The position numbers were made by a program, and so were the translations under genes. A stretch of 64,000 nucleotides of DNA from JAAYDS01 sp012729155. Lineage in GTDB: Bacteria > Chloroflexota > Anaerolineae > UBA1429. Every line of letters begins with the position of its first letter. The first letter of the stretch is position 1. The DNA lies in the NCBI GenBank assembly GCA_036774405.1, contig DAIPBO010000007.1, positions 1-64,000 of the forward strand, given 5' to 3'. Positions 15,748 through 24,303 of the stretch are shown piece by piece. The notes beneath the pieces are model-generated. The model was not told the DNA's origin, searched no databases, and was given only the letters and a program-made list of their open reading frames with translations.

Positions 15748-16701
15748 TCAAGCCAACTCTCCGATGTCGAGCGGCGTCTCCTCGAGAATGGTCTGAAGCA
15801 CGCCGGCCGCATTGCGCCCTCGCAAGGCGCTCTCTGGCTTGATGATGATGCGGTGGCCCAGCACCGAGGCGTAGAGATGCTTGACATCGTCTGGCAGCAC
15901 ATAGTTGCGCCCGCGAATGGCGGCCAACGCCTGGCTGGAGCGATACAGCCCCAGGCTCCCTCGCGGGCTGGCGCCCAGAGCCAGATCGGGGTGCCGCCGC
16001 GTGGCCATGACCAACCTGAGTATGTAGCGACGCACAGTCTCGTCGACGTGAACATCCCACACCGTGGGCTGCAGCGCCGGCACCTGCATTCCATCTACCA
16101 CCTGCCCAAGCGTGACGATGGGATGCACTCGCTGCAGATTGAGTAGAACGCGCTCTTCCTCTTCCTCACTCGGGTAGCCCAGGCTGATGCGCATCAGAAA
16201 GCGGTCGAGTTGCGCCTCGGGCAGCGGGAAGGTGCCCTCATACTCGATGGGGTTCTGCGTGGCCAACACCATGAAAGGTCGCGGCAGCTCGCGCGTCTCG
16301 CCATCGACGCTTACCTGATACTCGCCCATAGCCTCGAGCAGAGCCGACTGGGTCCGTGGCGTGGCACGGTTGATCTCATCTGCCAACAGAATGTTCACAA
16401 AGGCAGGCCCTGGGCGGAACTCGAAGGCGCCCGTGCGCTGGTCAAACACCGAGACACCCGTCACATCGTTAGGAAGCAGGTCTGGCGTGCACTGCAGCCG
16501 CTTGAACGAGCACCCCAGTGATATGGCCAGGGCCCGCGCCAACATGGTCTTGCCGACGCCCGGCACATCCTCGATCAGAATATGCCCCTCGCACAGCAGC
16601 GCCACGATGGCGCGCTCGATGGCGCTGTGCTTGCCCACTATGACGCGCTCGACGTTGGCGGTGACGGTCTCGGCGAAACTCGCGATAGCACTGACCTGCA
16701 T
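15748..16701 (-). CDS. MoxR-family AAA+ ATPase
   Basis: 317 residues. The ATG at 16701 has AAGGAG upstream; an in-frame TTG lies 15 bases earlier. Walker A is EDVPGVGKTMLARALA (near residue 43), Walker B LLADEINRATPRTQSALLEAM, sensor 1 LATQNPIEYEGTFPLPEAQLDRF, and sensor 2 GASPRGSLGLYRSSQALA. MoxR ATPases are chaperones that mature or insert metal cofactors in partner enzymes, usually with DUF58 and VWA proteins. First gene of the seven-gene minus-strand string; a good promoter lies 30-60 bases upstream. Confidence 0.95.
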   Translation of the reverse strand: MQVSAIASFAETVTANVERVIVGKHSAIERAIVALLCEGHILIEDVPGVGKTMLARALAISLGCSFKRLQCTPDLLPNDVTGVSVFDQRTGAFEFRPGPAFVNILLADEINRATPRTQSALLEAMGEYQVSVDGETRELPRPFMVLATQNPIEYEGTFPLPEAQLDRFLMRISLGYPSEEEEERVLLNLQRVHPIVTLGQVVDGMQVPALQPTVWDVHVDETVRRYILRLVMATRRHPDLALGASPRGSLGLYRSSQALAAIRGRNYVLPDDVKHLYASVLGHRIIIKPESALRGRNAAGVLQTILEETPLDIGELA

Positions 16702-16731
16702 GTCCGCTCCTTGCACCTCTCTGTGTCAGAC

Positions 16732-16760
16732 ATTCTAGAGCGTTTCTGGGCTTGCCGCAA
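16732..16760 (-). promoter_or_regulatory. Promoter of the moxR-to-HAD string
   Basis: On the minus strand TTGCGG (16760-16755), 17-base spacer, TAGAAT (16737-16732). It faces away from the ssb promoter. Confidence 0.6.
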
Positions 16761-16796
16761 TCGCCCTGCACCACATCGAGCGCCCCAACACCGTCG

Positions 16797-16825
16797 TTGT
16801 GCGGCATGCGCGCCTCTGCTATAAT
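16797..16825 (+). promoter_or_regulatory. Promoter of ssb
   Basis: TTGTGC (16797-16802), 17-base spacer, perfect TATAAT (16820-16825). Confidence 0.65.
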
Positions 16826-16862
16826 CGCCCCGTCATTCGAGCCACCTAGTAAGGAGGGCGTC

Positions 16863-17294
16863 ATGTACCAGAGACTGATCATCGTGGGCCGGCTGGGCCG
16901 TGACCCAGAGATGCGCTACACCCCACAGGGCACCCCCGTCACAAGCCTCAATGTTGCCACAGACCGGAGCTGGACAGACCAGAGCGGCCAGCGTCAGGAG
17001 CGGACGACCTGGTTCCGCGTGTCAGTGTGGGGCAGACAGGCCGAGAGCTGCAACCAGTACCTGGCCAAGGGCCGGATGGTGCTCGTCGAGGGCGAGATCA
17101 ACGAGCCGCAGGTCTACCAGCGGCGAGATGGCGAGTGGGCCGCCTCACTCGACGTGCGTGCGGTCAATGTACGCTTTTTAGGCGGGCGTGGTGACGAGCG
17201 CGGCGACGAACGCGGCCCATCGCAGGGCGGACCGAGCGACACGGGCTCATCAGACTCGAACCAGATTCTGGACGAGGAAGAGATCCCCTTCTAG
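16863..17294 (+). CDS. ssb: Single-stranded DNA-binding protein
   Basis: 143 residues. ATG at 16863 with AAGGAGG upstream. The OB fold covers residues 1-105: LIIVGRLGRDPEMRYTPQGTPV, then TTWFRVSVWGRQAESCNQYL and RMVLVEGEI. A short Gly/Asp/Glu-rich linker ends in the conserved acidic tip DEEEIPF that binds repair and replication partners. Transcribed alone from its own promoter. It shares the promoter region with the moxR string that contains rarA; RarA is known to interact with SSB. Confidence 0.97.
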   Translation: MYQRLIIVGRLGRDPEMRYTPQGTPVTSLNVATDRSWTDQSGQRQERTTWFRVSVWGRQAESCNQYLAKGRMVLVEGEINEPQVYQRRDGEWAASLDVRAVNVRFLGGRGDERGDERGPSQGGPSDTGSSDSNQILDEEEIPF

Positions 17295-17316
17295 CCCCGC
17301 AAACCGTAGGTAACGC

Positions 17317-17347
17317 CGGAGGGGCAGCCGCTCCTCCGCGCACCTTT
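17317..17347 (+). terminator. Hairpin after ssb
   Basis: cggagg (17317-17322) pairs with cctccg (17333-17338), followed by a short cctttt run. Confidence 0.45.
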
Positions 17348-17376
17348 TCGATGCAAGCTGACGGGAGCAGTGCAGT

Positions 17377-18972
17377 ATGAAGGTGTTGCATGAGCCCACT
17401 CTGGCAGTGGTCAATGGCGCAGTGTACACAATGGACCGCTCGTGGCCCAGCGCTGAGGCGGTGTTGGTGCGCGGCGAGCGCATCATAGCCGTCGGCAGCA
17501 CAGACGAGATCCGCGCCCTCGCGCCACAGGGCACCCAAGAGATCGATGCGTGCGGCGGCGCGGTGCTGCCAGGTTTTGACGACGCCCATCTGCACTTTGT
17601 CAGTTACGGACTCTCGCTGCAGCGGCTGCTACTGGCCGATGCCCCCAACCTCGAGACGGTGCAACAGCGCGTAAGAGAGCGTGCGAGGATCGCCGATCAA
17701 GGCTGGATCCTCGGCAGAAGCTGGAACCACAATACGTGGCCCAGGCCAATTATGCCGAGTCGGTACGACCTGGATGGTGTGGCCAGCACCACCCCTGTAG
17801 CACTGACATCGAAGGATGGCCATGCCATCTGGTGTAACACGGCCGCACTGCGGCTAGCAGGCATCGATCAGGATACGCCCGACCCGTCTGGGGGGCGCAT
17901 CTTGCGCGAGGACGACGGCTCGCCCAGCGGCATCTTGTGCGATGCAGCCATCCAGCTGCTGCAACGCGTCATCCCCTTGCCCAATGAGGGCGACCTAGCC
18001 CGAGCAGCACGTGTGGCATGCCAGGCGGCACTCTCGCTGGGCGTCACCAGCGTCCAGTCATGCGAGGGGCCCGACGAATACCGTGCCCTATCGCGGCTAG
18101 AGCGTTCGGGCGAGCTCGGCGTGCGTGTGTGGCATATGGTTCCCGTCGAGAACCTGGGCGAGGCCCTGCACGTGGGCCTGCAGACGGGTCAGGGCAGCGA
18201 CCGACTGCGCATCGGCCACGTCAAGATGTTCGCTGATGGCGCACTGGGGTCGGCCACGGCAGAGATGCTGACGCCCTACGAGGGTGACGCGAGTAACACC
18301 GGCGTAGCGGTCAGCGACAGTGAGACGCTCTACGAAGCTGCCCTGGCTGCTGCTCAAGGTGGGTTGACCAGCGCGATCCATGCCATCGGCGATCGGGCCA
18401 ACCGACGCGTGCTCGACGTGTACCAACGCCTGGCACAATCGCAACCGCAAGCGCAGCACCGTCATCGCATCGAACACGTACAGCTCATAGTGCCCGACGA
18501 TGTAGCTCGCCTTGCCCGTCTGGGTGTAGTGGCTTCCATGCAGCCGATCCACTGCATGCACGATATGGACATGGCCGACCGTCAATGGGGCGCCAGGAGC
18601 CGACAGGCCTATGTCTTTCGTGACCTCCTGGATGCAAGAGTGCCCCTTGCCTTTGGCACCGACTGCCCTGTAGAGTCGCTCGAGCCTCTGCCGGGCATCT
18701 ATGCTGCCGTCACCCGCCAGGACGTCGACGGTACGCCGCCCGACGGCTGGTACCCTGCCCAGCGCCTGAGCCTGGGCGAAGCGCTGCACGCCTACACCAT
18801 GGGATCTGCCTATGCCAGTTACCAAGAGCAGGTCAAGGGCAGCATTACACCGGGCAAGTGGGCTGACATCATCGTTCTTTCAGAAGATGTGGGCGCCGCG
18901 CCTGCAGCGGCGCTGTTGCGGGCGCACGTAACCACCACGATCGTCGCCGGCCAGATCGCCTATCAGGGCTAG
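17377..18972 (+). CDS. Amidohydrolase of the YtcJ type
   Basis: 531 residues. ATG at 17377 with GGGAG upstream. It has the amidohydrolase TIM-barrel layout: an N-terminal beta part (AVVNGAVYTMD), the metal site GFDDAHLHF near residue 67, and the YtcJ-type stretch ILGRSWNHNTWP. Then come LTSKDGHAIWCNTAALRLAG, IGHVKMFADGALGS, HAIGDRANRRVLD, HRIEHVQL and FGTDCPVE. The C-terminal GSITPGKWADIIVLSED closes the beta part. YtcJ-like enzymes hydrolyse amides or N-formyl groups; the substrate cannot be read from the sequence. Single gene, ending at a strong terminator shared with the convergent gene. Confidence 0.92.
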   Translation: MKVLHEPTLAVVNGAVYTMDRSWPSAEAVLVRGERIIAVGSTDEIRALAPQGTQEIDACGGAVLPGFDDAHLHFVSYGLSLQRLLLADAPNLETVQQRVRERARIADQGWILGRSWNHNTWPRPIMPSRYDLDGVASTTPVALTSKDGHAIWCNTAALRLAGIDQDTPDPSGGRILREDDGSPSGILCDAAIQLLQRVIPLPNEGDLARAARVACQAALSLGVTSVQSCEGPDEYRALSRLERSGELGVRVWHMVPVENLGEALHVGLQTGQGSDRLRIGHVKMFADGALGSATAEMLTPYEGDASNTGVAVSDSETLYEAALAAAQGGLTSAIHAIGDRANRRVLDVYQRLAQSQPQAQHRHRIEHVQLIVPDDVARLARLGVVASMQPIHCMHDMDMADRQWGARSRQAYVFRDLLDARVPLAFGTDCPVESLEPLPGIYAAVTRQDVDGTPPDGWYPAQRLSLGEALHAYTMGSAYASYQEQVKGSITPGKWADIIVLSEDVGAAPAAALLRAHVTTTIVAGQIAYQG

Positions 18973-18980
18973 CGTTGAAG

Positions 18981-19012
18981 CGAGAGCGGCTCCTCGTCGG
19001 GAGCCGCTCTCG
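18981..19012. terminator. Strong hairpin between convergent genes
   Basis: 13-base perfect stem, cgagagcggctcc (18981-18993) with ggagccgctctcg (19000-19012), and a 6-base loop. It serves the amidohydrolase on plus and the nucleotidyltransferase gene on minus. Confidence 0.65.
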
Positions 19013-19033
19013 GTACCTGTCTCGAGTGCAGCG

Positions 19034-21529
19034 TCAGCCTTGCAGCCCCTCGACGATGCGCTGGTAGCGATCGAGCAGGTTCCTCGCCTCTTCTGCGCTA
19101 TGCGCCTGGGCGTAGATGTAGAACACCGGCCGATCGGCGTCAGGCAGAACCAGCACCCACGCGCCTTCCGCCAGCTGAATCTTGACGCCATCGATCTGCT
19201 CGCCAAGCCGGTCACGGTACTGCTGGTTCAGCAGACGCATCACGGTGCCTTTTGCTTCCCACGGACACGAGACCTCACCCTGCGCCATGTGATAAGCAGG
19301 AACGCCCTGCAGGGCGTCACGGATGGTAATGCCCTGGCTGGTGAGGTACTCGAGCACTTTGGCCACCGTCATCATGCCATCGACGACGGGCTGGAACCGC
19401 GGCCAGATGAAAGAGCCATTGCCATCAGCCGCCATGATCACATCGGGGTGATTGGCAGCTGCCATCACAGCCTGCAGGTTGGCCTTGGTGCGGATGATCT
19501 TGCCGCCATACATATCGGCCATCTGCTCAAAAACGCCAGGCATGGTGACGGGCACCGCCACAGCGCCGCCACCCTCGCAGATAAAGGATAGACGTGCCAG
19601 CGCTGCCGTCAGTCTGGCCCCATCCACCTCGCCACCACCGCAATCAACCACGAACACGCGTTCGCCACCGACATCGAGACGCACACCCAGTGCCGTCTCG
19701 AGCACGGCGCAGATCTTGCCGAGTTGAGCGATCGACTGATGGAACTCTTCGGTGGAAATGGACATCTTGGTCTCATCAACCGATTCGTTGAGGGCCACCA
19801 CACGGCAGTTGAGCTGAGTCAGGATAGGCGCGAGCACCAGAGCGGTCGGGCTGTTGGCAAAATCGACGGCCAGATACGGATTCGCTGAACGAATCGTATC
19901 AGCCTTGATGGCTTTGAGAAAAGCCTCGGTATAGTCCTCGACGACTTTGGCGGCATAGCTAATGGAGCCGATCTCATCGAGATAGACACGGCGAAAGTCT
20001 TCGCGGAAAAAGACGTTCTCAATGCTACGCTCGGTCGTTTTGGTGAGATCCTGCCCGTTGCGATCAAAGAACTTGATGTCGACCACGCGTGCGTCGTAGG
20101 GCGAGAGACGCACATGCACACCGCCGGCCGAGCCACTCTTCTGCGTCACAAACCGCGCTACAGGTATGGGCATCTCGCCGAGATCGAGCACGTTCACACC
20201 CGCAGATGGCAGCCCCGAGATGATCCCACGTTTGAGCATACGCGGGCTGCGGTGTACATCGCGGTTGGTGACGACGCTGCTACCCTTGGGCAGGCTGGCG
20301 CCAAAGGCAGCTCCCAAGCGAGCAGCAAACTCGGGTGTCAGGTCGACGTTTACCAGGCCCGTCACACCATAGCGCCCAAAAAGCACATGCCGCCCCTGGG
20401 CGCCCCAGATGATGCTGTTGTTGACCGTAGCCGCCGCCTCGATCTCTTTGCCGGGCCAGATCTTGACGTTGGTGTTGATAATGGCGCCCTCGCCCACAAT
20501 GGAGGCATCGCCCACCACTGCGCCCTCGAACAGCACGGCTTTGCGCTTGAGGCTGCACTGTTTGCCAATGACGGCCCCGCGCATCTCGACACCCTCACCG
20601 ATGTAGCAGTTGCGCCAAACGATGCTGCGCTCGATATAGGTGAAGCGATCCACCACCGAGTAGTCTCGGATGACCGTAGGACCATGGATGATGACGCCCT
20701 GCTTGATCTTGACGCCATTGCCCAGATAGATCGGGCCATACAGCTGCGCGTCGGGGGCGATATCCACCCCCTCCCCCACATACACGCCGCCGCCGATGTG
20801 CTGTCCAGGGTCGGGCAGGCTGGCCTTTTTCGAAAGCACATCGGCCGTTGCCCGCATATACTCGGACAGGTTGCCGACGTCGCACCAATAGCCCTCGGCC
20901 ACATAGCCGAACATCGGGTCGCCCTTTTCGAGGAGCATCGGAAAGAGCTCTTTCGAAAAGTCGAACTGCACGCCCGGCTCGAAATAGTCCAAGACGTCGG
21001 GCTCGAGCACATACACGCCGGTGTTGACCTGATCAGAGATGACCTCGCCCCAACTGGGCTTTTCGAGAAACTGGCGGATGTGCCCCTGCTCATCGGTGAT
21101 CACCACGCCATACTCGAGCGGGTTGGCGACGCGATAGAGTGTGAGCGTCGCCTTGGCGCCCCGAGTGCGGTGGTAATCGATGATGGCGGTGAGGTCAAAG
21201 TCAGTGATGGCATCGCCACTGATGACGATAAAGGTGTCGTCGAGCAGGTTCTGCGCCTGCTTGACGCTGCCGGCAGTGCCTAACGGCGTTTCCTCGACCG
21301 AGTACTGTATGTTCATTCCCAGGCTCGAGCCGTCACCGAAAAAGTCCTGGATGGCCTCTGCCATGTACTGCAGCGTCACGACGACGTCGGTGATGCCATG
21401 CTTCTTGAGCAGGCCCAATATGTGGGCGATCACCGGCTTTTCGACAATGGGCACCATGGGCTTGGGGCGATTGACCGTAAGGGGCCTCAATCGGGAGCCG
21501 GCGCCGCCTGCCATCACTACTGCTTTCAT
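19034..21529 (-). CDS. Sugar-1-phosphate nucleotidyltransferase fused to a phosphomutase-like domain
   Basis: 831 residues from the ATG at 21529, with GGAGGTTACCG upstream. Residues 1-235 are a nucleotidyltransferase: MKAVVMAGGAGSRLRPLT, KPMVPIVEKPV, VISGDAITDFDL and YWCDVGNLSEYM. Residues about 240-385 are a left-handed beta-helix (hexapeptide repeats). Residues 390-831 follow the phosphohexomutase fold. The phosphoserine loop TASHNP is replaced by GGVHVRLSP (about 470), and the metal loop DGDxDR by ADGNGSF (about 700), so mutase activity is doubtful. Fusions of this shape are often annotated mannose-1-phosphate guanylyltransferase; GDP-mannose versus other products cannot be decided here. 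Likely supplies sugar nucleotides for envelope glycans. Confidence 0.88.
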   Translation of the reverse strand: MKAVVMAGGAGSRLRPLTVNRPKPMVPIVEKPVIAHILGLLKKHGITDVVVTLQYMAEAIQDFFGDGSSLGMNIQYSVEETPLGTAGSVKQAQNLLDDTFIVISGDAITDFDLTAIIDYHRTRGAKATLTLYRVANPLEYGVVITDEQGHIRQFLEKPSWGEVISDQVNTGVYVLEPDVLDYFEPGVQFDFSKELFPMLLEKGDPMFGYVAEGYWCDVGNLSEYMRATADVLSKKASLPDPGQHIGGGVYVGEGVDIAPDAQLYGPIYLGNGVKIKQGVIIHGPTVIRDYSVVDRFTYIERSIVWRNCYIGEGVEMRGAVIGKQCSLKRKAVLFEGAVVGDASIVGEGAIINTNVKIWPGKEIEAAATVNNSIIWGAQGRHVLFGRYGVTGLVNVDLTPEFAARLGAAFGASLPKGSSVVTNRDVHRSPRMLKRGIISGLPSAGVNVLDLGEMPIPVARFVTQKSGSAGGVHVRLSPYDARVVDIKFFDRNGQDLTKTTERSIENVFFREDFRRVYLDEIGSISYAAKVVEDYTEAFLKAIKADTIRSANPYLAVDFANSPTALVLAPILTQLNCRVVALNESVDETKMSISTEEFHQSIAQLGKICAVLETALGVRLDVGGERVFVVDCGGGEVDGARLTAALARLSFICEGGGAVAVPVTMPGVFEQMADMYGGKIIRTKANLQAVMAAANHPDVIMAADGNGSFIWPRFQPVVDGMMTVAKVLEYLTSQGITIRDALQGVPAYHMAQGEVSCPWEAKGTVMRLLNQQYRDRLGEQIDGVKIQLAEGAWVLVLPDADRPVFYIYAQAHSAEEARNLLDRYQRIVEGLQG

Positions 21530-21590
21530 CGGTAACCTCCAGACTCGCGTTGTCGTATCATCTTCGTTGATGCTCTCTCTGGTAATGGTG

Positions 21591-21599
21591 ATTATACCA
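21591..21599 (-). promoter_or_regulatory. Extended -10 promoter for the nucleotidyltransferase fusion
   Basis: On the minus strand TGGTATAAT, an extended -10 (TGn before a perfect TATAAT), about 60 bases before the ATG. No good -35. Confidence 0.45.
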
Positions 21600-21645
21600 T
21601 GGCCGCAAGCGGTCTGGTAGCGACGCTTGTGAATAACCCGCCAGA

Positions 21646-22455
21646 TCAGGCACAAACGCCGTCCACAATGCCTCGCAGATATGCCACGCTCTCTGCTGTG
21701 CTCGCCACAAAATCATCGGTGCCCTCGTATTCGCTGACCACCTGCCCGGTGTAGCCGCATTGCGCCAACCGTTTGATCAAACCAGCCAGGTCGAAGTCGC
21801 CACGCCCTGCTGGGAGAAGCGTCCACTCACCATCGACAAAACGTCCATCTTTGACGTGCACGCTAACCGTCACTGGAAGCAGTTTTTCGAACCAGCGTTC
21901 TGCCTGTTCGATCGATGCCCCGGCCCAGCAAAAGTTGCCCGTGTCGAGGGTGATACCCAGCCTGGGCGACGCCACATCGTGAATGAGGCTCGAGAGCCAG
22001 TCTCCCTGATTGATGAGTCGCCCGTGGTTCTCTATGCCCACGCAGACCGGCCAGCCATCGATCTGTGTGGTGATCGCGCGAAACCCAGCCACCATACGAG
22101 GATAGAGCGCCTCAAGACTGACCCCCGGAACGACGTCGCCGGCAAAGGCGCGCACGACAGGAATACCCAAGGTGCATGCAGTGCGGCAGTAGCCCACGAA
22201 CTCGGCCACCTGTGCCTCCAGCAACTCGTCATCTGGCTGGGCCAACGAGCTATAGCCCCCCAGACTGCCCACCTTTAGGCCGCTGTTGGCCAGCTGCGCT
22301 CGGACACCCTCAACGCCCACATCTTGCCAGACCGCCTGATGGACCGTGGGCCTACCGTTGAGCTCTATGGTCTGGCAACCGATCTGCGCTGCGAACGCCA
22401 GTGTTTCTCTCAACGAGGTGCGTCCCATACCCAGTGATGTCATGCCTACCAGCAT
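21646..22455 (-). CDS. Sugar phosphate isomerase/epimerase-type TIM barrel protein
   Basis: 269 residues. The ATG at 22455 shares its A with the TGA of the upstream gene, so translation is coupled. Layout of the xylose-isomerase-like (AP endonuclease 2 fold) family: IGCQTIELNGRP, VVRAFAGDVVPG, CVGIENHGRLIN with a metal-binding Glu, GITLDTGNFCWAG with Asp, TVSVHVKDGRF with His, and VVSEYEGTDDF with the last Glu. The exact reaction is unknown; relatives include myo-inosose dehydratases, tagatose epimerases and hydroxypyruvate isomerases. It pairs with a second protein of the same family. Confidence 0.85.
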   Translation of the reverse strand: MLVGMTSLGMGRTSLRETLAFAAQIGCQTIELNGRPTVHQAVWQDVGVEGVRAQLANSGLKVGSLGGYSSLAQPDDELLEAQVAEFVGYCRTACTLGIPVVRAFAGDVVPGVSLEALYPRMVAGFRAITTQIDGWPVCVGIENHGRLINQGDWLSSLIHDVASPRLGITLDTGNFCWAGASIEQAERWFEKLLPVTVSVHVKDGRFVDGEWTLLPAGRGDFDLAGLIKRLAQCGYTGQVVSEYEGTDDFVASTAESVAYLRGIVDGVCA

Positions 22456-23321
22456 CAGCGTCCTCCCGAAAAGCGCGCTTCGATCAGCGGGCGCAGCGTC
22501 TTGAGTGCCAGGGCGAGGCCCTCTTCGCGACGCTCACCGCGATAGTCGGCATCCTCATGCTCCACCGCCACGTCGCCACGATAGTTCACCTGAGCCAGAG
22601 CGTCCATAACGAGCGGCCAATCGATTTGGCCGAGCCCTGGCAAGCAGGTGCGCCACCAGCCACTGGCGTGCACGCCTCCGCGCTTGAGTAGCACCTCGTC
22701 GATCAGTACATCTTTGGCGTGTACATGATGGATGCGGTCGCCATAGTCATGGATGATTTGCACATAATCCATGCCCTGCCAGGCAAAGTGCGAGGGATCG
22801 TACTCGATGCCCAGCGCAGGCTGCGGCAACAGCGCAAAGATGCGGTCGTACATCACTGGCGAGAGGGCGAGGTTCGTCCAGCGATAGGGCCCATAGCCCG
22901 TCACGCGCCCGGGCCATGGCTCAAAGGCAATCCGCACGTCGGCGCTCTGCGCTAGATCGGCGATGGGGCCGAAGCGCTCGACCAGCAATGACAGGTTATC
23001 ATCGAGAGAGAGTGTGTTATCTCGACCGGTGATGCTCCCCAACACCCTGCCCCCCAACGCCACGGCCAGCTCGATGGCCCGAGCATAGTAGCCGATGGTC
23101 TCGGCGGCGGGCGTAGCGACAGCGTTGCCATATACAGCCACCGATGTGACCTGTATGCCCGCCTCCAACAACGCCTCCTGAAGTCGCGGCAGTGCACGCT
23201 CCAGCTCATCGAGGCGTGGACGATCAACCCACCCGGCGTCAACCTCAATGCCGTCATAGCCCAGCCGTTGCGCCGTGGCGATTGTCTCGGTTGTGAGCGG
23301 AGCCAGATAACCCAGCCGCAT
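22455..23321 (-). CDS. Second sugar phosphate isomerase/epimerase-type protein
   Basis: 288 residues from the ATG at 23321, with a G-rich ribosome site 6 bases upstream; the ATG at 23327 is an alternative. Same TIM-barrel family as its neighbour: GYDGIEVDAGWV, VRIAFEPWPG, LGIEYDPSHFAWQGMD, IHHVHAKDVLID and VAVEHEDADYRG show the metal-binding Glu, Asp, His and Glu. The EYDPSHFAWQG motif is common in epimerases acting on polyols and keto sugars. Overlaps the next gene by one base (TGATG). Divergent from the aldolase gene at 23455, which may belong to the same sugar-acid pathway. Confidence 0.85.
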   Translation of the reverse strand: MRLGYLAPLTTETIATAQRLGYDGIEVDAGWVDRPRLDELERALPRLQEALLEAGIQVTSVAVYGNAVATPAAETIGYYARAIELAVALGGRVLGSITGRDNTLSLDDNLSLLVERFGPIADLAQSADVRIAFEPWPGRVTGYGPYRWTNLALSPVMYDRIFALLPQPALGIEYDPSHFAWQGMDYVQIIHDYGDRIHHVHAKDVLIDEVLLKRGGVHASGWWRTCLPGLGQIDWPLVMDALAQVNYRGDVAVEHEDADYRGERREEGLALALKTLRPLIEARFSGGR

Positions 23322-23349
23322 ATGCATCCCCCGGTGCCAGACTGCTGGC

Positions 23350-23378
23350 GTTATATCCTGTCTCGCGCCTGTGGGCAA
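23350..23378 (-). promoter_or_regulatory. Promoter of the two isomerase-type genes
   Basis: On the minus strand TTGCCC (23378-23373), 17-base spacer, TATAAC (23355-23350). Confidence 0.55.
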
Positions 23379-23454
23379 ACCCAGGTGAAACTGGCGCCAG
23401 TCAGTGCAGATGGATAGACTATCGCCAGCGACACACAAAGGAGAAAGTTGTCTG

Positions 23455-24216
23455 ATGAAACCTAACGCCCTGAAGGCCAAACTAGCGGCTGGCGATGTCG
23501 TGTATGGCCCCTTTATGAACTGCAGCTATGGCGCCATGATCGAGATCGTTGGCATGGCTGGTTTTGACTTTGCCATCGTCGATATGGAGCATGGCCCGCT
23601 CAGCGCACAGGCGGGTGAAGACCTGTGCCGCGCCGCTCAGGCGGTGGGCATCAGCCCCATCGTTCGCGTGCGCAAGAATGATGGGCCCCAGATACAGCGC
23701 GCCCTGGATATCGGCTCGGCCGGCGTTCAGGTACCGCAGATCGAAACCCGTGTCGACGCTGAGCAGACGGTCAAGGCCGCCAAATACGCTCCCCTGGGCA
23801 TGCGCGGGCTCTCGTTCTACACACGGGCCAGTGACTATGCCATCTATGGCATCGAGCGACTGACGGACTTGCTCAATCAGGAGCAGCTGGTGATCGTACA
23901 CGTTGAGGGTGTGCGTGGCCTAGAGCACCTGGATGAGATCGTGCAAGTTCCACATATCGACGTGATCTTCCTAGGGCCATACGACCTGTCTCAATCGCTG
24001 GGTATTCCCGGCCAGGTGGGCGATCCGCGCGTTACCGAGGGCATGGAGAGGGCCATCGAGAGGATCCGTGCGGCAGGCAAGTGGGCGGGCACCTTTGCGG
24101 CCGACGGGCCCACCGCCAAGCGCTGGGTTGCCGCCGGCGCACAGTATCTCTCGGTTGGCGTTGATGTGGGCATTTTTGCCGCGGCCTGTCGTGAGTTGCG
24201 AGACAGCCTTTCCTGA
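23455..24216 (+). CDS. HpcH/HpaI-type aldolase
   Basis: 253 residues. The ATG at 23455 is preferred; AAAGGAG is upstream. Class II pyruvate-aldolase TIM barrel: GFDFAIVDMEHGPLS (catalytic His), PIVRVRKNDGPQIQRALDIG, GVQVPQIET (metal-binding Glu), the SFYTRASDYA loop, HVEGVRGLEHLDEI and VIFLGPYDLSQSLG (metal Asp). This family cleaves 4-hydroxy-2-oxo acids into pyruvate and an aldehyde. The actual substrate is not clear. Transcribed away from the isomerase pair. The gene is followed by a promoter for the next unit. Confidence 0.92.
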   Translation: MKPNALKAKLAAGDVVYGPFMNCSYGAMIEIVGMAGFDFAIVDMEHGPLSAQAGEDLCRAAQAVGISPIVRVRKNDGPQIQRALDIGSAGVQVPQIETRVDAEQTVKAAKYAPLGMRGLSFYTRASDYAIYGIERLTDLLNQEQLVIVHVEGVRGLEHLDEIVQVPHIDVIFLGPYDLSQSLGIPGQVGDPRVTEGMERAIERIRAAGKWAGTFAADGPTAKRWVAAGAQYLSVGVDVGIFAAACRELRDSLS

Positions 24217-24268
24217 TGCCACAGCGGAGCGAGTTCGGGCCATAGGGCCTCCGCCGGCGCTAAAGCCT

Positions 24269-24297
24269 TTGACACAGGGCCGCGGTTATGCTAATAT
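24269..24297 (+). promoter_or_regulatory. Strong promoter of the 24544 gene
   Basis: TTGACA (24269-24274), 17-base spacer, TAATAT (24292-24297). It places the transcript start near 24304, so about 240 bases of leader precede the gene. Confidence 0.75.
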
Positions 24298-24303
24298 GGG
24301 TCA

